A stretch of 64,000 nucleotides of DNA from the NCBI RefSeq assembly GCF_000003815.2, contig NC_049979.1, forward strand, positions 14,135,459 to 14,199,458, read 5' to 3'. The position numbers and the translations under genes are program-made. The notes below the pieces were generated by a model. It saw only the letters and a program-made list of their open reading frames with translations. It was not told the origin of the DNA and made no database searches. This document shows, piece after piece, positions 38,701 through 48,913 of the stretch (position 1 is its first letter; every line of letters begins with the position of its first letter). The stretch is from Branchiostoma floridae. Its lineage: Eukaryota > Chordata > Leptocardii > Amphioxiformes > Branchiostomatidae.

Positions 38701-41700
38701 CCAGCAAAAGTGTATTATGAGCTAAGGAGGCTAAATCTATACCACCTTTCCAACTATCAACATGTCCATTTGTTACCTATCAGACTCCATGGACATATAT
38801 TGTTTAGCCTGTTTCTCCTTTTTTACTGCAAGTAGTTTTAAGTAAATCAAATATAAGTGGATGGTAACAATTCAATACTAATTTGTACCTTTAAGACCTT
38901 TATGTTGTCATTCCAACTTTTGTACATCAGTACAAAAATTATGTATGTAGCTACCTGCAAATGTAGTGGCAAGCCACATCAAAATATAATGGTCTGTCAC
39001 CACTGTCCTCACCACTCCTAGCTACCCCTCCACACATAGGGGGCCCACCATGGAGGCACAGGTGTGTCTCTACCATCTTCACCTGACTCTGGTAAGCATC
39101 AACTTCACCTCTCTCACCCTGCGTAGGTGGAGAGTTTAGAGTATATGCCGAGTGGGTGTGAACCATAGGACCTGCATTGTGATCATGATGGAGAGGTTTT
39201 AAACAGAACCACAGGAGCGAGTGTGGCCAGCACAGGGCACAGACCTGCACAGGTACATGGCACCTGTGGTGCTGGTGGGATGGCAGTGTCAGAAACATGC
39301 AGAAGTATTATGGCTTCCACTTTACTTTCCGAATTCGATCTGATTCACCTGGACTGATTGTGAGGAGGTTGCAGTCCAGTTTGGATGACACGAAAACACC
39401 ACAATTTTCAAGGTTCTCTCCTGTGCTATACTACCGGGGTAGTAGTCAAAAGAGGTGGTCACCCAAAAAACACACAGACAAAAAATGTTACTGTTAACAT
39501 TAATGAATGTTTAGTGGTGGCCTTAGAGAAACCACAGGGTGGGAGGGAAAGTCACCTGGCAAATCCTGTAGTGTAATTTGGCATAAGTATGTGGCATTTC
39601 TGCCAATAAGCCAAGCTGGCTTACACTAACTCTTGCTTAATGGCATCTCAAGCAGTTGCCTCAAGAGTGCAATAGTCTGTAAGAGTTTTATCCCCTTGTA
39701 TACCCTGGAACTAACAGTGTAGCCACGACATGGAGCAATGTGTAGCCAAACTCAAACAACCCCAAATGAACCCTACTGCAGGCAGAGCTCACTTAATAGC
39801 CAGACTGCCCTGATTTTAATATCAAATACTAGTATAGCATGATGCGTAGATTTTACTAGAGCAATATTGAATTCCAATATTACATGTTGATATTAACCAA
39901 CACTAATTAGTGTGTTCCTTCCTTTTGTGTTGTATAGAACAGACCTGACTGAAAGTTTGTTCCCAATTTACACCTGTTGGTAGAGAGCCTGAATCTGGCT
40001 TACATTGTGCGATAATGCTGCTAAAAAATAGTCCACAAAATAAGCCATGATCGTATGCAGTAGTCTTGTTACAGATAATACTACAGGTAAAGATGGCTCC
40101 AAGCCTTTGTTACAGAAACAGAAAGAAAAGTTACTTGTACTGCCACAAGGAACTACAAGGGTCTGAAAGAGTGAACAAAGCTTTCCTGGGCAAGGACAAA
40201 AGTTTACAGTCCAGAAACCAGAGATGTGTTTGTCACTTCATCCCAGGAAGCTGAGGGGCAAACCGAGCTGTGCTCCAAACAGGAACAGACTCAGACATGC
40301 TGGGAAACAAACGTGAACTTCTTGAACCTTTGAGTTTGGAGATGGATGGAGGCTCTGAGCTGAGGGTCACCACCGGGGACTAAAGATACCTTCTGGAACA
40401 GCTGACAAATTACCAACAAACCACAAACGGTTAAACCTATTCACAGAGTCCTCCTGAAGTCATCACTACATCACACTCCCAGGAAGAGGAAAACTCACCA
40501 CAGAGCCTGAAATCACACTCACGTATAAATAAAATAACATAACAGAATATATCATAACAGAATATATCCATTCCATTTACTTGTAACCCCATTCCTGTAA
40601 TAAAATGGGCCTAGATGTCTTTATTGTGAATAAAGCCACTTTATAGCCATCACCTTGGCAACCATGAAGTGCACCTCTACCCACACTGTGCAGGTGGACA
40701 GTTTAGAGTATACGCCAAGTATATGATGATGACCGTAATTGGCACTGATAAGCGAATTTGGATTCATTAGTGAGATGATTAAGAAATGGCCAAGTTCATG
40801 GCCTGTCCAGGCCTGTCATTATGGTTGGCCTGTCCAGGACTGGAGTCAACATGTGAATGACAGGTCCCCACTGTTTGTTTACAGCATGGCCTGTGTTTAC
40901 CAAAGGTGATACTGTAGCCCCAATACCAGGCTGCCCAGCAAACACTAACATTTACAAGATCTTTTCTTTGTGTGAAAAGTACCCGATGAAAGCTTGGAGG
41001 AAGTATAGGGAATTACCCACATATCCTGTGATATCTGCAAGAAACATTCCCACAGTGCAGACCTAGCAGTTTTTACTACCTACCAATGTGTCTCCAAATC
41101 AGCTACACAATTATTGATACGTTGATATAAAATCCTTGTGAGATTATACTGAAGCATTGCACACAATTGTTACAAGGTGATGTAAGAACCAGTATCTAAG
41201 TGCAATTATATAACTTCTAAGTGCATCATTGAAGGTTCTTACTCACATAAGTGTTAGTATTAAGTCTTCACTTAGTCCCTAATTGGTGTGAAAGCACCAG
41301 AGCTGAAGCATTAGAATGAGTCTTGACGAGCCATAACTTAATGATGCCACTATGCTACTGATGGGCACGTGTACATGCAAACATGTGGTCAATATCTTTC
41401 TGATACAAGAATGAGCAAGCTAAAAAGTAACTACTATTACAGATGACAGTCACTTCAGAGTTACCTGTCCTCCCTAATCAGGCCCCTGCAGAAGTTTGTT
41501 TATTTAAGGCTGAACAAGTGATGACAAACAGGAGGACCTGCTGACAGAAGGGGACTGACAGACCCTCATAACCATTGGGATTTTCCATGTCAATTTTGTG
41601 TTTGTGTTGGACTCCTGAAGCATAGATATGTATCCTATAGCTTTGGGTATGAAAAGTGACAACAATGATACCGGTAACATTATCAGAGCTTTGTTGTCTG

Positions 41701-44700
41701 TCAGTGATATGCTTCACAGTTACACACATAAATTACAAGACAAATAAATGAAGAAAAAAACATGCAAATTCTTAGACTATGTATATTATAACAGTGCTAC
41801 ATTTGTATAACATTGAGTGATAGGAGACTCACTCACTCACTCACTATCCATTGAGAGGAGAACATGAAAAGAACAACAGGAAAGAATGAAGCAAGATAAA
41901 GAAAACTGTTGAACCTAATGAGTCAGTAAAGAAACAGTGGGCCATGTGGATATGGTATCTGTTGTTAAGACAAGATAAGAACATGTCAATAATATTTACA
42001 CTGAGGCATTCCAGCATCTTGCTGGGTGTTGAGCAGTGGTCAACAATGGCGGGGGCTACTGTGTACTGTCACACAAGGTGACTTGAACCATGTGGTAACA
42101 GAAGCTGTGATACAATGTACTATATGAAGTGGTCCTTCGTGTACTGTTGGGTAATGCAGTCTTGGTGATTTCAACCCATAGAAAATGTGTCTCTGTGATC
42201 CCATTTAGGGGACAAAAACTTTTCTGACGACAAATGTAAAGTTAGCAACCAACCCTGATCAGTCGTGAGAAACACCAGACACCTGAGTGATCTCCGCCCA
42301 GCTTATACATGTAGCAAGACAGCCAACACCTGTCCTGGCATGCCATTATCAGAATAAAATTGTTGTTTTCTCTCCCTGGATGAAGTTGTCTGTAATGACA
42401 AGTACAATAAACACACGCACTGCCTCCATGTAGGGCGCTCCTTCATGTGAGATCAGATTCTGCCTGTCCAATTTAGGGAAGAGGAGAAAAGAGGTCATGT
42501 TTTGTAAACATACAACCTGCTGTGTACAGGAGGACCTCTCCAGCTGACATCCTGCTGGGACCTGCTATCTCCGATGACTCCACTCAGACTGGGCTAATAG
42601 AGGTGGCGACATGGGGTAAGGAGTACCAGAGATGTTTGTAGGGATAAGCAGTAGCCACCTGTAGAGATAGAGGGTAAAGGGGTAGGTGGAGGAGGGGGGT
42701 GGAGCATACCACACATGTCACAGGGATAACCTGCCATCTGTGGTTGGAGTGACGTGAAGGGAGAGGAGGAAATGGATACACATGATACATCACCTTCATA
42801 CTCACACCATACTACTCACACCATGGAGGGATGTAAAGTTTAGCATGTGTAAGGAAGGGATGAGATCAGGACAGCAGCTCACCAGTTTGCTCCTGTTCCT
42901 CTGGATATTGGACTTGTTACTTTTCTGGTATTCTTCCACCTTCTTCTTGGTCAGCTCCATATCAATGTTGTTGGATAGGTTGAATACTGCAAAATGTAAA
43001 AAAAAAAACAGTATTGTGACAAAAATTGTCTGATGGCACTGCAGTACCAAGGACACAATTTACATGAAAAAAACAGTTGTAGTAACTTGTACTCAAATCT
43101 GACACATCATGAGTTCACAGTCATGCAAGGGACATTATTAACAGAATGGTACAGTCAAAATATCAGTAATTATTGAATGTTACATCTTCGTATCTCTCAA
43201 AACATGTGCCTTAAGCTTGAGAAAATAATGGTGGCCACCTAACACAAAGAAGAAGAAGAAGAAAAGAACACAGACAGAGATAATGTACTGCAGAATAAAT
43301 GGCCACACAAGACTTTGCTTACTGATAGTTTCCACCTCCTCCAGGTAGTCATTATATTCCCTGAGACTTGTGAACTCCTCCTCCTGTCTGTTGTAGCTAG
43401 AAAATAGGGGGGAAATTATGTGACTATAATCAAGTAGTCAACAGTACTAACAATATTACATGTACATATTTATAGATGACTACAAATCATCTTATCTACA
43501 ATACCATGATACATACTTGATCACAACAAATCATCATAATTTGCAGCTCCTAGTTTGACATTATCGATAGTTCATGTTAATTACTATATTGCTTTAGCTA
43601 ACATTTTGATATACTCAAGCTACAAGTTGATGTGATGCTCTAACTGAGGCCTTTGTCCAGTACCCTATTAAGAAGTTACCTCAGCCCATGTTGACATCCC
43701 TTCAAACTTCCCTTAACATTGTATCAATTCTGGTCAGATCTCTGTGGTTACAGAAAATATATTGTATACTTTATAATAATAATAATAATAATGAATGGTT
43801 TTTATTTTGCATCAAGCGACAAACAATAACATACAATGGCAGCCTTCATACTTTGTGTTATTGATATTTGTAAAGAGACAAATTCAGAAACTTATCAATA
43901 CATTTTCAATATTCTTTTCCTGATATCCACTTCCTTATCGACGAATGGGTCTTCAAACTGCTGTATCCTGAATGTGTTCCTCCTGAGGGAGATGTTACAT
44001 TCTGGGCACGTCCCTGAGCCTCGGGCAAACAGTGTCTCCACACAGTTCTCACATCTGCAGCATGAAGGAAGCAAGTTACATGTTCATGCAGTTAATGCAG
44101 ATCATGTCTTGACACAATCTTGTCACCTACACACGTCTCGACAAATATTACAGTTCTTTGTTTCCTTTAAGAAAATTGCTTAACTTTCTGCAGCATTTAC
44201 AAATCGACTTAAAAGTACTTGCTTAAAGACAAACCATGGATGTATGATACGTCCACTATGCACACATGAACAACCCAGTACTGTAAATGCATTTAAGTTC
44301 AAGGGCATTATATGTCTACAGTTTTTACAGTGATCTCTTCACTGGGAACTTAAAACTGCCGGAAAAATTTTTGTTCTTCCTTCTGCCTGCCCCCCTTGTG
44401 TAAGCACTACATCATACATCACGTAACATTACATATGTTTGTTTGTTTGTTTATTTATTTATCCAGGGGTACATGTCGCCTGGCCAGCGTTTTTCAAAGA
44501 TCCCTGGGGGGAAACCCCGTACATACATAACAATAATCAATGACAATATAAAATTAAATAACTGGTAACTTGGCAAGAATCGACAAAGAATAACGCAATT
44601 TAACTAAGACAAGATAAGGCAAATCAATTGTACAACGTTAATCCTAATATAACTCCAAATCATAAGTGAAATCAAGTAAGTAATGGGAATTTGCATACCA

Positions 44701-46582
44701 ATGTGAACAGAAAAAGACATGACGGATTACATTTCAGACCATTAGGCCACACCAATTTAATTTCTTGGTTCACAGATTTTTTCATAAAAAATATGGAGCG
44801 AGAGGGCGAAATAAAAATAAAAAGAAAAATTGTAAAATGGTTGGGGTAAAGGTAACGGCTGATCCAAAACAAAAAGAATAAAAAGTTTTCAGCTTGAAAA
44901 AAGTACAAAAATACTATTACTGTACAGTAACAGCACCTGTACCCACACTTTAAGGAGCTTATAATATAAAGGCCAATTTGCTACACCAGAAATTTGGTTA
45001 ATGGTTTCAGTTATGGTGAAAATTTGCTGAGTGGTAATTTTTATTTTTATTTTTTTTTCCAAAAAATTGGAGCGAGCGAATCCGTGAACCAAGAAATTAA
45101 ATTGGTGTGGCCTTATCATATGCATTCAGAGTACGTTAGGCCTGATCATATAAACGTTTTAAACTGTGATAGTGTTTCTCGCGATCTTAATTGGGACGAA
45201 AGGGAGTCCAGAGCACGCCCTTAAGTATGAAAAAGCTTCTTTCTGTGTTCGGATTTGGCTTTAGGGAGCAGGAGTCACCTTGTGATCTAAGGCGGGTGTT
45301 GTGCGTGTGTATTTCTGAGAGTTGGGAGAACAATGCAGTAAGATGGGGAGGGGTCATGCCGGTAAGTGCCTTGAAAACGAGCGTTGCCTTACTTCTTCTG
45401 TGTACATCGGCTATTTGGACCCATCCAAGACTACGCAAGACGTTTGATGTAGAAGTATAATGATCGCACCCCAAAATCACGCGGCCAGCTCTATTTTGGA
45501 GTTTCTGCAGTTTATCCAGACTTCCTTTACCCCCTTGATCCCAGATAGTACTGCAATACTGTATGTGTGGGAGAAATAGGGCTTTGTAAATTGTGAGCAA
45601 CGCCTCTCTATCCAGGTAGTGTTTAAGGTACTTCATTATTCCGATTATTTGGGCAAGCTTTTTGTTGAGATGATCAAAGTGATCATGCCAATTTAACATG
45701 TTGTCGATTATGACTCCAAGATACTTAAATTTATCAACTTGATCCAGAGTAATCCCAGCTAAAGTAATATCTAATTCAGTGTTTATGTCGTTTGCCCTTG
45801 ACGAACCCACTAACATCGTTTTACATATGACTATTCTGTCCGTCTGTTATAGAACCCTTGCTGTTTTGCTAGTAGGTCATTTCTGACTGGCTATGCATCA
45901 AGTTGTAATATGGGTTCAAGGGCCACCAACTGACCAGTCCAAATGGTCCAGACCTTTTGGCCTAGCGGTTAAGGTGCTGGGTTTCTGAACTGGCAGCCTG
46001 GGTTTGATTCTTGGGAACCAAGAGACTGTTTCTACTCGCCTCTGATGTCTCAAAGTCAAGTCAAGGACTCATATTTTACCATCACTACCTTGATACCGCA
46101 TACAAGACTGAAACTGGACAGGGTTTTCCGAAAACCCAGAAGGCATCTGCCTGTTGTGTCCTGATCACTACAGCAGTTAGTTACTTATATAGTGCTATCG
46201 CAACCTTTTAACCACTGCGAATACTCCATTTTCTCCTTACTGCAAAATCACTGCGTTTTTGCTCCTTGGTTTACAGTAACGTGTCTACCCAAATGAGTCT
46301 CTACTCTACTCTAAAAAGTAAACAAACAACTGTGGGGAGGGGGGTGAATTTCTGTAGATGGGAACTTTATTTCCCAAATTAGAATTATATAATCACACCT
46401 TGATAAAAATTTTGTACGTGCAAACATAAACTGCGTCAACGACATGATAACGGTATTGCATATAATGACATCTGACAGGACGAGTCCACTCACAGCGTGT
46501 GTCCACAAGTGTTGACCATCAGCACCATGGACGGGTTTCGGTATTTGGTGGTCTTACAGCGCGGGCAGATGGCCTCATCCAT
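29756..46582 (-). CDS. MNAT1: CDK-activating kinase assembly factor MAT1
   Basis: Eight exons on the minus strand: 46582-46494, 44054-43902, 43396-43323, 42986-42883, 33162-33022, 30900-30784, 30402-30281, 29921-29756. They give 321 aa (human 309) with all phases consistent. MAT1 binds CDK7 and cyclin H to form CAK and anchors it to TFIIH in transcription and repair. Seen: an N-terminal C3HC4 RING finger with C6, C9, C26, H28, C31, C34, C46, C49; [15 protein letters not shown] and [16 protein letters not shown] after it; a charged coiled-coil middle (about residues 140-187, [14 protein letters not shown]); then FSTGIRIG and the C-terminal CAK-interacting part ([27 protein letters not shown]). 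The C-terminal tail after residue about 300 is acidic and longer than in human. The start is at a good context (AACATGGATG). Intron 5, between exons 42883 and 33162, is 9.7 kb and holds several repeats. Confidence 0.95.
31192..32926. repeat. repeat-rich MNAT1 intron block with short inverted GCCTTGCCGC ends
   Basis: TGCCTTGCCGC at 31192-31202 and GCGGCAAGGCA near 32918-32928 are inverse copies, and GGCAAGGCAAAA recurs at 31249. They could be the ends of one old insertion of about 1.7 kb between two MNAT1 exons, but there is no clear target duplication. Inside lies a tRNA-like sequence. Confidence 0.3.
32061..32129 (-). repeat. tRNA-like pseudogene/SINE head
   Basis: On the minus strand it reads GTTAGCATGGCGTAGTGGTT and onward, with an A-box-like TGGCGTAGTGGTTAGCG and a B box GGTTCGAACCC at the usual spacing. 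The T stem pairs at only three of five positions, so it is not a functional tRNA. On the plus strand it is preceded by a run of A. Confidence 0.5.
37595..37990. repeat. 198-bp tandem duplication, two nearly identical copies
   Basis: The copies are 37595-37792 and 37793-37990, starting GTAGGTGGCTTGCTGAAGAA and ending GTTAATCTA. I find one base difference (CCCAAC vs CTCAAC near the start of each copy). A unit of 198 bases is a multiple of three, so a reading frame runs through both copies, but it looks accidental. The near identity implies a recent event. Confidence 0.9.
37994..38733. mobile_element. 740-bp foldback transposon with about 120-150-bp inverted ends and 9-bp target duplication
   Basis: The ends TAGCCTCC and GGAGGCTA open long inverted arms (about 38028-38165 against 38583-38720) that match almost base for base. 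The left arm has about 25 extra bases near its tip. The perfect 9-bp direct repeat AATCTATAC flanks it (37985-37993 and 38734-38742). A 9-bp duplication with long inverted arms is typical of Mutator-like (MULE) non-autonomous elements. The middle has no transposase-like frame. Confidence 0.85.
43773..43792. repeat. (TAA)n microsatellite
   Basis: About six repeats of AAT/TAA, followed by a sequence with CAATAACATACAATGG that resembles retrotransposon tail-proximal sequence. It lies in MNAT1 intron 2. Confidence 0.7.
44282..44370. repeat. second copy of the CTGTAAATGCATTTAAGTT repeat family
   Basis: Starts with the same 19 bases as the repeat in TRMT5 intron 1 (4826 onward). It is diverged afterwards but keeps CTTAAAACTGCCGG. 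It lies in MNAT1 intron 1. Confidence 0.5.
44438..45845 (-). mobile_element. degraded non-LTR retrotransposon (RT C-terminal part), interrupted by a MITE
   Basis: Minus-strand frame 45816-45187 encodes a reverse-transcriptase thumb/C-terminal region: [20 protein letters not shown], then [20 protein letters not shown] and [17 protein letters not shown]. This is the usual signature of Jockey/CR1/L2-like elements. The frame breaks near the end; a shifted frame continues with [20 protein letters not shown]. The catalytic part of RT is absent, so the copy is 5'-truncated. The 3' end is probably the TTTG/TTTA-type simple tail at 44438-44461. A separate MITE (44745-45112) sits in the 3' part. It lies in MNAT1 intron 1. 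Confidence 0.8.
44745..45112. mobile_element. 368-bp Harbinger-like MITE nested in the retrotransposon
   Basis: It starts GGCCACACCAATTTAATTTC and ends with the exact inverse, with about 29 bases of near-perfect terminal repeat (one further mismatch beyond). Both sides carry TTA (44742-44744 and 45113-45115). GGCC-type ends and a 3-bp TWA duplication are typical of PIF/Harbinger elements. There is no coding capacity. Confidence 0.8.
45912..46039 (+). repeat. tRNA-derived SINE-like copy B
   Basis: GGCCTAGCGGTTAAGGTGCT (A-box region, 45959-45978) and GGTTTGATTC (B box, 46001-46010). It aligns along its length with copy A at 24743-24871. It lies in MNAT1 intron 1, beside the truncated retrotransposon. 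Confidence 0.65.
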
Positions 46583-46760
46583 GTTGACAGCGGTTCTTTG
46601 GACAACACTGGAGTAAGTGTTACAACTGCAGAGTCATTACAACAGAACAGAGACCAGAAAGATCTGATATAACGTTATAGCCAAAATCTCGCTAGTCTAC
46701 ACATGGGCGCTGCCATCTTGGTTACAATGCATGATGGGAAGTTGGGGACTGGTGAACTTT
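46583..46760 (-). promoter_or_regulatory. MNAT1 promoter with YY1-like and ZNF143/THAP11-like boxes
   Basis: GCCATCTTGG at 46712-46721 is the inverse of the YY1 consensus CCAAGATGGC. GCATGATGGGAA at 46729-46740 resembles the inverted ZNF143/THAP11 box. They lie 119-158 bases upstream of ATG 46582. The segment 46701-46740 matches 5461-5497 upstream of TRMT5 with the same word order. Confidence 0.6.
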
Positions 46761-47042
46761 TAGCCGAGCCATCCTCCGTCCTCTTGGGCAATCACCTCCC
46801 CGTTCAGACTCATGTCATGGTTCATCGATGGACATGCCTACTAATAAATGAGTTCGTTAGGTACTTTTGTAAGTACCACATTAACATAACGGATTTCCTT
46901 TTGATACGCATCATTGCTCGACGTAGTTGCGCTCCACCGTTAAAAAAAAACTACGGATTTGGTGCTCCACCGTTAACGTTAACTTCTGAACTTTTCCGGA
47001 AAGTGTGGAAAATAATTTGTGAGTACTACGAGTTAAAGCTGG

Positions 47043-47250
47043 TTCACCTTTATTCGTGGGGTAACCTATATCAGTTGCATCTAAAATCGAGATATTTAGG
47101 GATATCAAGTCAACATATGGTGGTTTCATACAGCATACAGCAATACTTTGCAAATATTGCAATTTGAAACCAACCTCCGTCGACTTGATATCCCAAAATA
47201 TCCCGTTTTTAAATACAACGGATATAGGTTACCCCGCGGATAAAGGTGAA
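47043..47250. mobile_element. 208-bp foldback MITE
   Basis: The left arm starts TTCACCTTTATTCGTGGGGT. The right arm, inverted, starts TTCACCTTTATCCGCGGGGT, and the arms match over about 90 bases with a short centre. The whole element is one imperfect palindrome. A target duplication is not clear. It lies upstream of the MNAT1 promoter. Confidence 0.8.
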
Positions 47251-47456
47251 TTAGCGTTATATTTATAACGGATTTGAAATGTCTCTCTGTTTTGTAGCCA
47301 AAAAAATATTTTGATTGCTTTTTACTTCACACAGATAATTAGAAATCCGAGAGACTCTCCCATGGAAACATCTAGAAAATATGTTCATATGTGACCGTAC
47401 AACTTCATACAATTTATTAAGGTTGCTTGGAAGCAACTCAGTTTTACTCTCTTTTC

Positions 47457-47470
<14 letters not shown>

Positions 47471-47498
<28 letters not shown>
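47471..47498. repeat. poly(T) tract
   Basis: About 28 T, preceded by CT-rich sequence. In the minus orientation it is a poly(A) run and could be the tail of a retroposed sequence, but no target duplication was found. Confidence 0.8.
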
Positions 47499-47507
<9 letters not shown>

Positions 47508-47699
47508 GTCCTTTTTGCTTTTGAGCAGCACTTGATGTGTGCAATATGTGTACAGATGTATTTGAAAGTGAGGATATTGAGTTCTGTTCCCACCCACTGC
47601 AAATCCGTGGGCTGACCTGTGTAGTTTGGTGTCCAGCTGAGACCACTTGTGTGCAGTTTTGACGTTCCACAGCTCCAAGTTTGACGCTCCACAGCACAC

Positions 47700-47840
47700 G
47701 CCGTGAGCACCAACCACAAACTTCCGGTTCTACAGCACGGAGTGATGATACTTCCGACACCTGTCCTCGCCGTACCACAAAATATACAACTTCGGCGGTG
47801 AAGAAAGTTACTGCCGCCATCCTATTATAGGCCATTTATG
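47700..47840. promoter_or_regulatory. promoter-like patch with ETS and YY1-like boxes
   Basis: AACTTCCGGTT at 47718-47728 (ETS) and GCCGCCATCC at 47813-47822 (YY1-like, inverse GGATGGCGGC). A minus-strand frame starts nearby with MAAVTFFTAEVVYFVVRRGQ but soon enters low-complexity sequence. It may be the promoter of an unseen transcript. Confidence 0.25.
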
Positions 47841-48885
47841 GAATTATAAAAGAAAAATCGTTAAAGAACACCTAACTTTATTTTGCAACAATAAGTGCAT
47901 TTGATTTATGATAAAAGAAGACGTAAAACACCTTTAAAACAGCTACAATCTCCACCAATACGGTGTGCCCTTCCGTCGACACGTGCGTCCGAAACAAACA
48001 GGATGCGAAAATAAACAGTACGTAATTGCACCCCCGCGCCGCAAGTGAGGACATACCGATTGCGGGCGTCTCTTTTAGGTGGTTACTCTTCAAGCAGGGG
48101 TTAGGCCCAGGCTTTTCTGTTGGCCTTTCTATTTTCTGGCGGGCGGACGATAAGAAAAGCTGACAAGATAAAACGCCCAATAGAAATGTCTAAAAAGAAA
48201 AAGAAAACAAGCCCGACCCTAACTTCTTTGCTGACATTGTGGTGCCCACACAGTACAAACTCTCATCTCCATGCAGATGGGAAGGAAAACCATTTATCTC
48301 AATTATCAATCATTTGGGCTGTTTAATGATGTGGATTATCCGGGTGTTTTAGCCAGGATCTCAGCATGTGTGTAATACCTTATTGGCATAGGGGTCATTA
48401 AAACATAAGCAAACACTTGATTTTACATGAATGTGTATCTAACGACAAGACATCGCGTAAATATGGATGTTAGCCCGTATCAGCCGCAAGCTGAAAGCGG
48501 TACGTGATGACTAAATAAGCGATTATTCCGAGAGCAACAAGGCAAACACGGTGCGCTTTTGTACAGTAATACCATCTGAAAACCCACATGAAAAAAAAAA
48601 AATCAACCAAATTTGTCAAATTTAATCACTAATTAAATTGCGTGCCTGCGTAGCTGGTGTGTTACGCCGAAGTACGGTTATACCGACTATAAAGACACAG
48701 ATACAGATACAGAATAGTCAATTGTCAAATGTCGATGTGTGTTTTTTAATAACGATTGAAGTCGTCCATCATATTACTTTTTACTTTTGTACCTTGTGAA
48801 TAGTTAGAACTCTTTGTCAGTGTCACTGATGATATGGGTGACAGAAGATGTCCATTACGGGCTGACCAATGCGGTATATGGTATA

Positions 48886-48913
48886 TGTGTACTGTGTACT
48901 GTGTACTGTGTAC
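48886..48913. repeat. four tandem copies of TGTGTAC
   Basis: A perfect 7-bp repeat, four units. A partly similar word (GGTACATGTGTACTTTG) follows about 20 bases later. Confidence 0.85.

Larger units (their letters stand above)
33163..42882 (-). other. large intron 5 of MNAT1
   Basis: A 9.7-kb intron in a gene whose other introns are 0.3-2.4 kb. I see no convincing nested gene. Recognised contents: a 198-bp tandem duplication (37595-37990), a 740-bp foldback element (37994-38733), a dispersed pair of about 45-bp similar sequences (39112-39155 and 40671-40720), two similar 30-base words near 36318 and 36396, and a short ACTC repeat (41826-41845). Confidence 0.8.

Noticed and set aside
47263-47835. 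190-residue minus-strand frame
   Set aside because: About 15 residues are a polylysine translation of poly(T), and the remainder has no domain. The MAAVTFF start is kept only as a weak promoter-related note.
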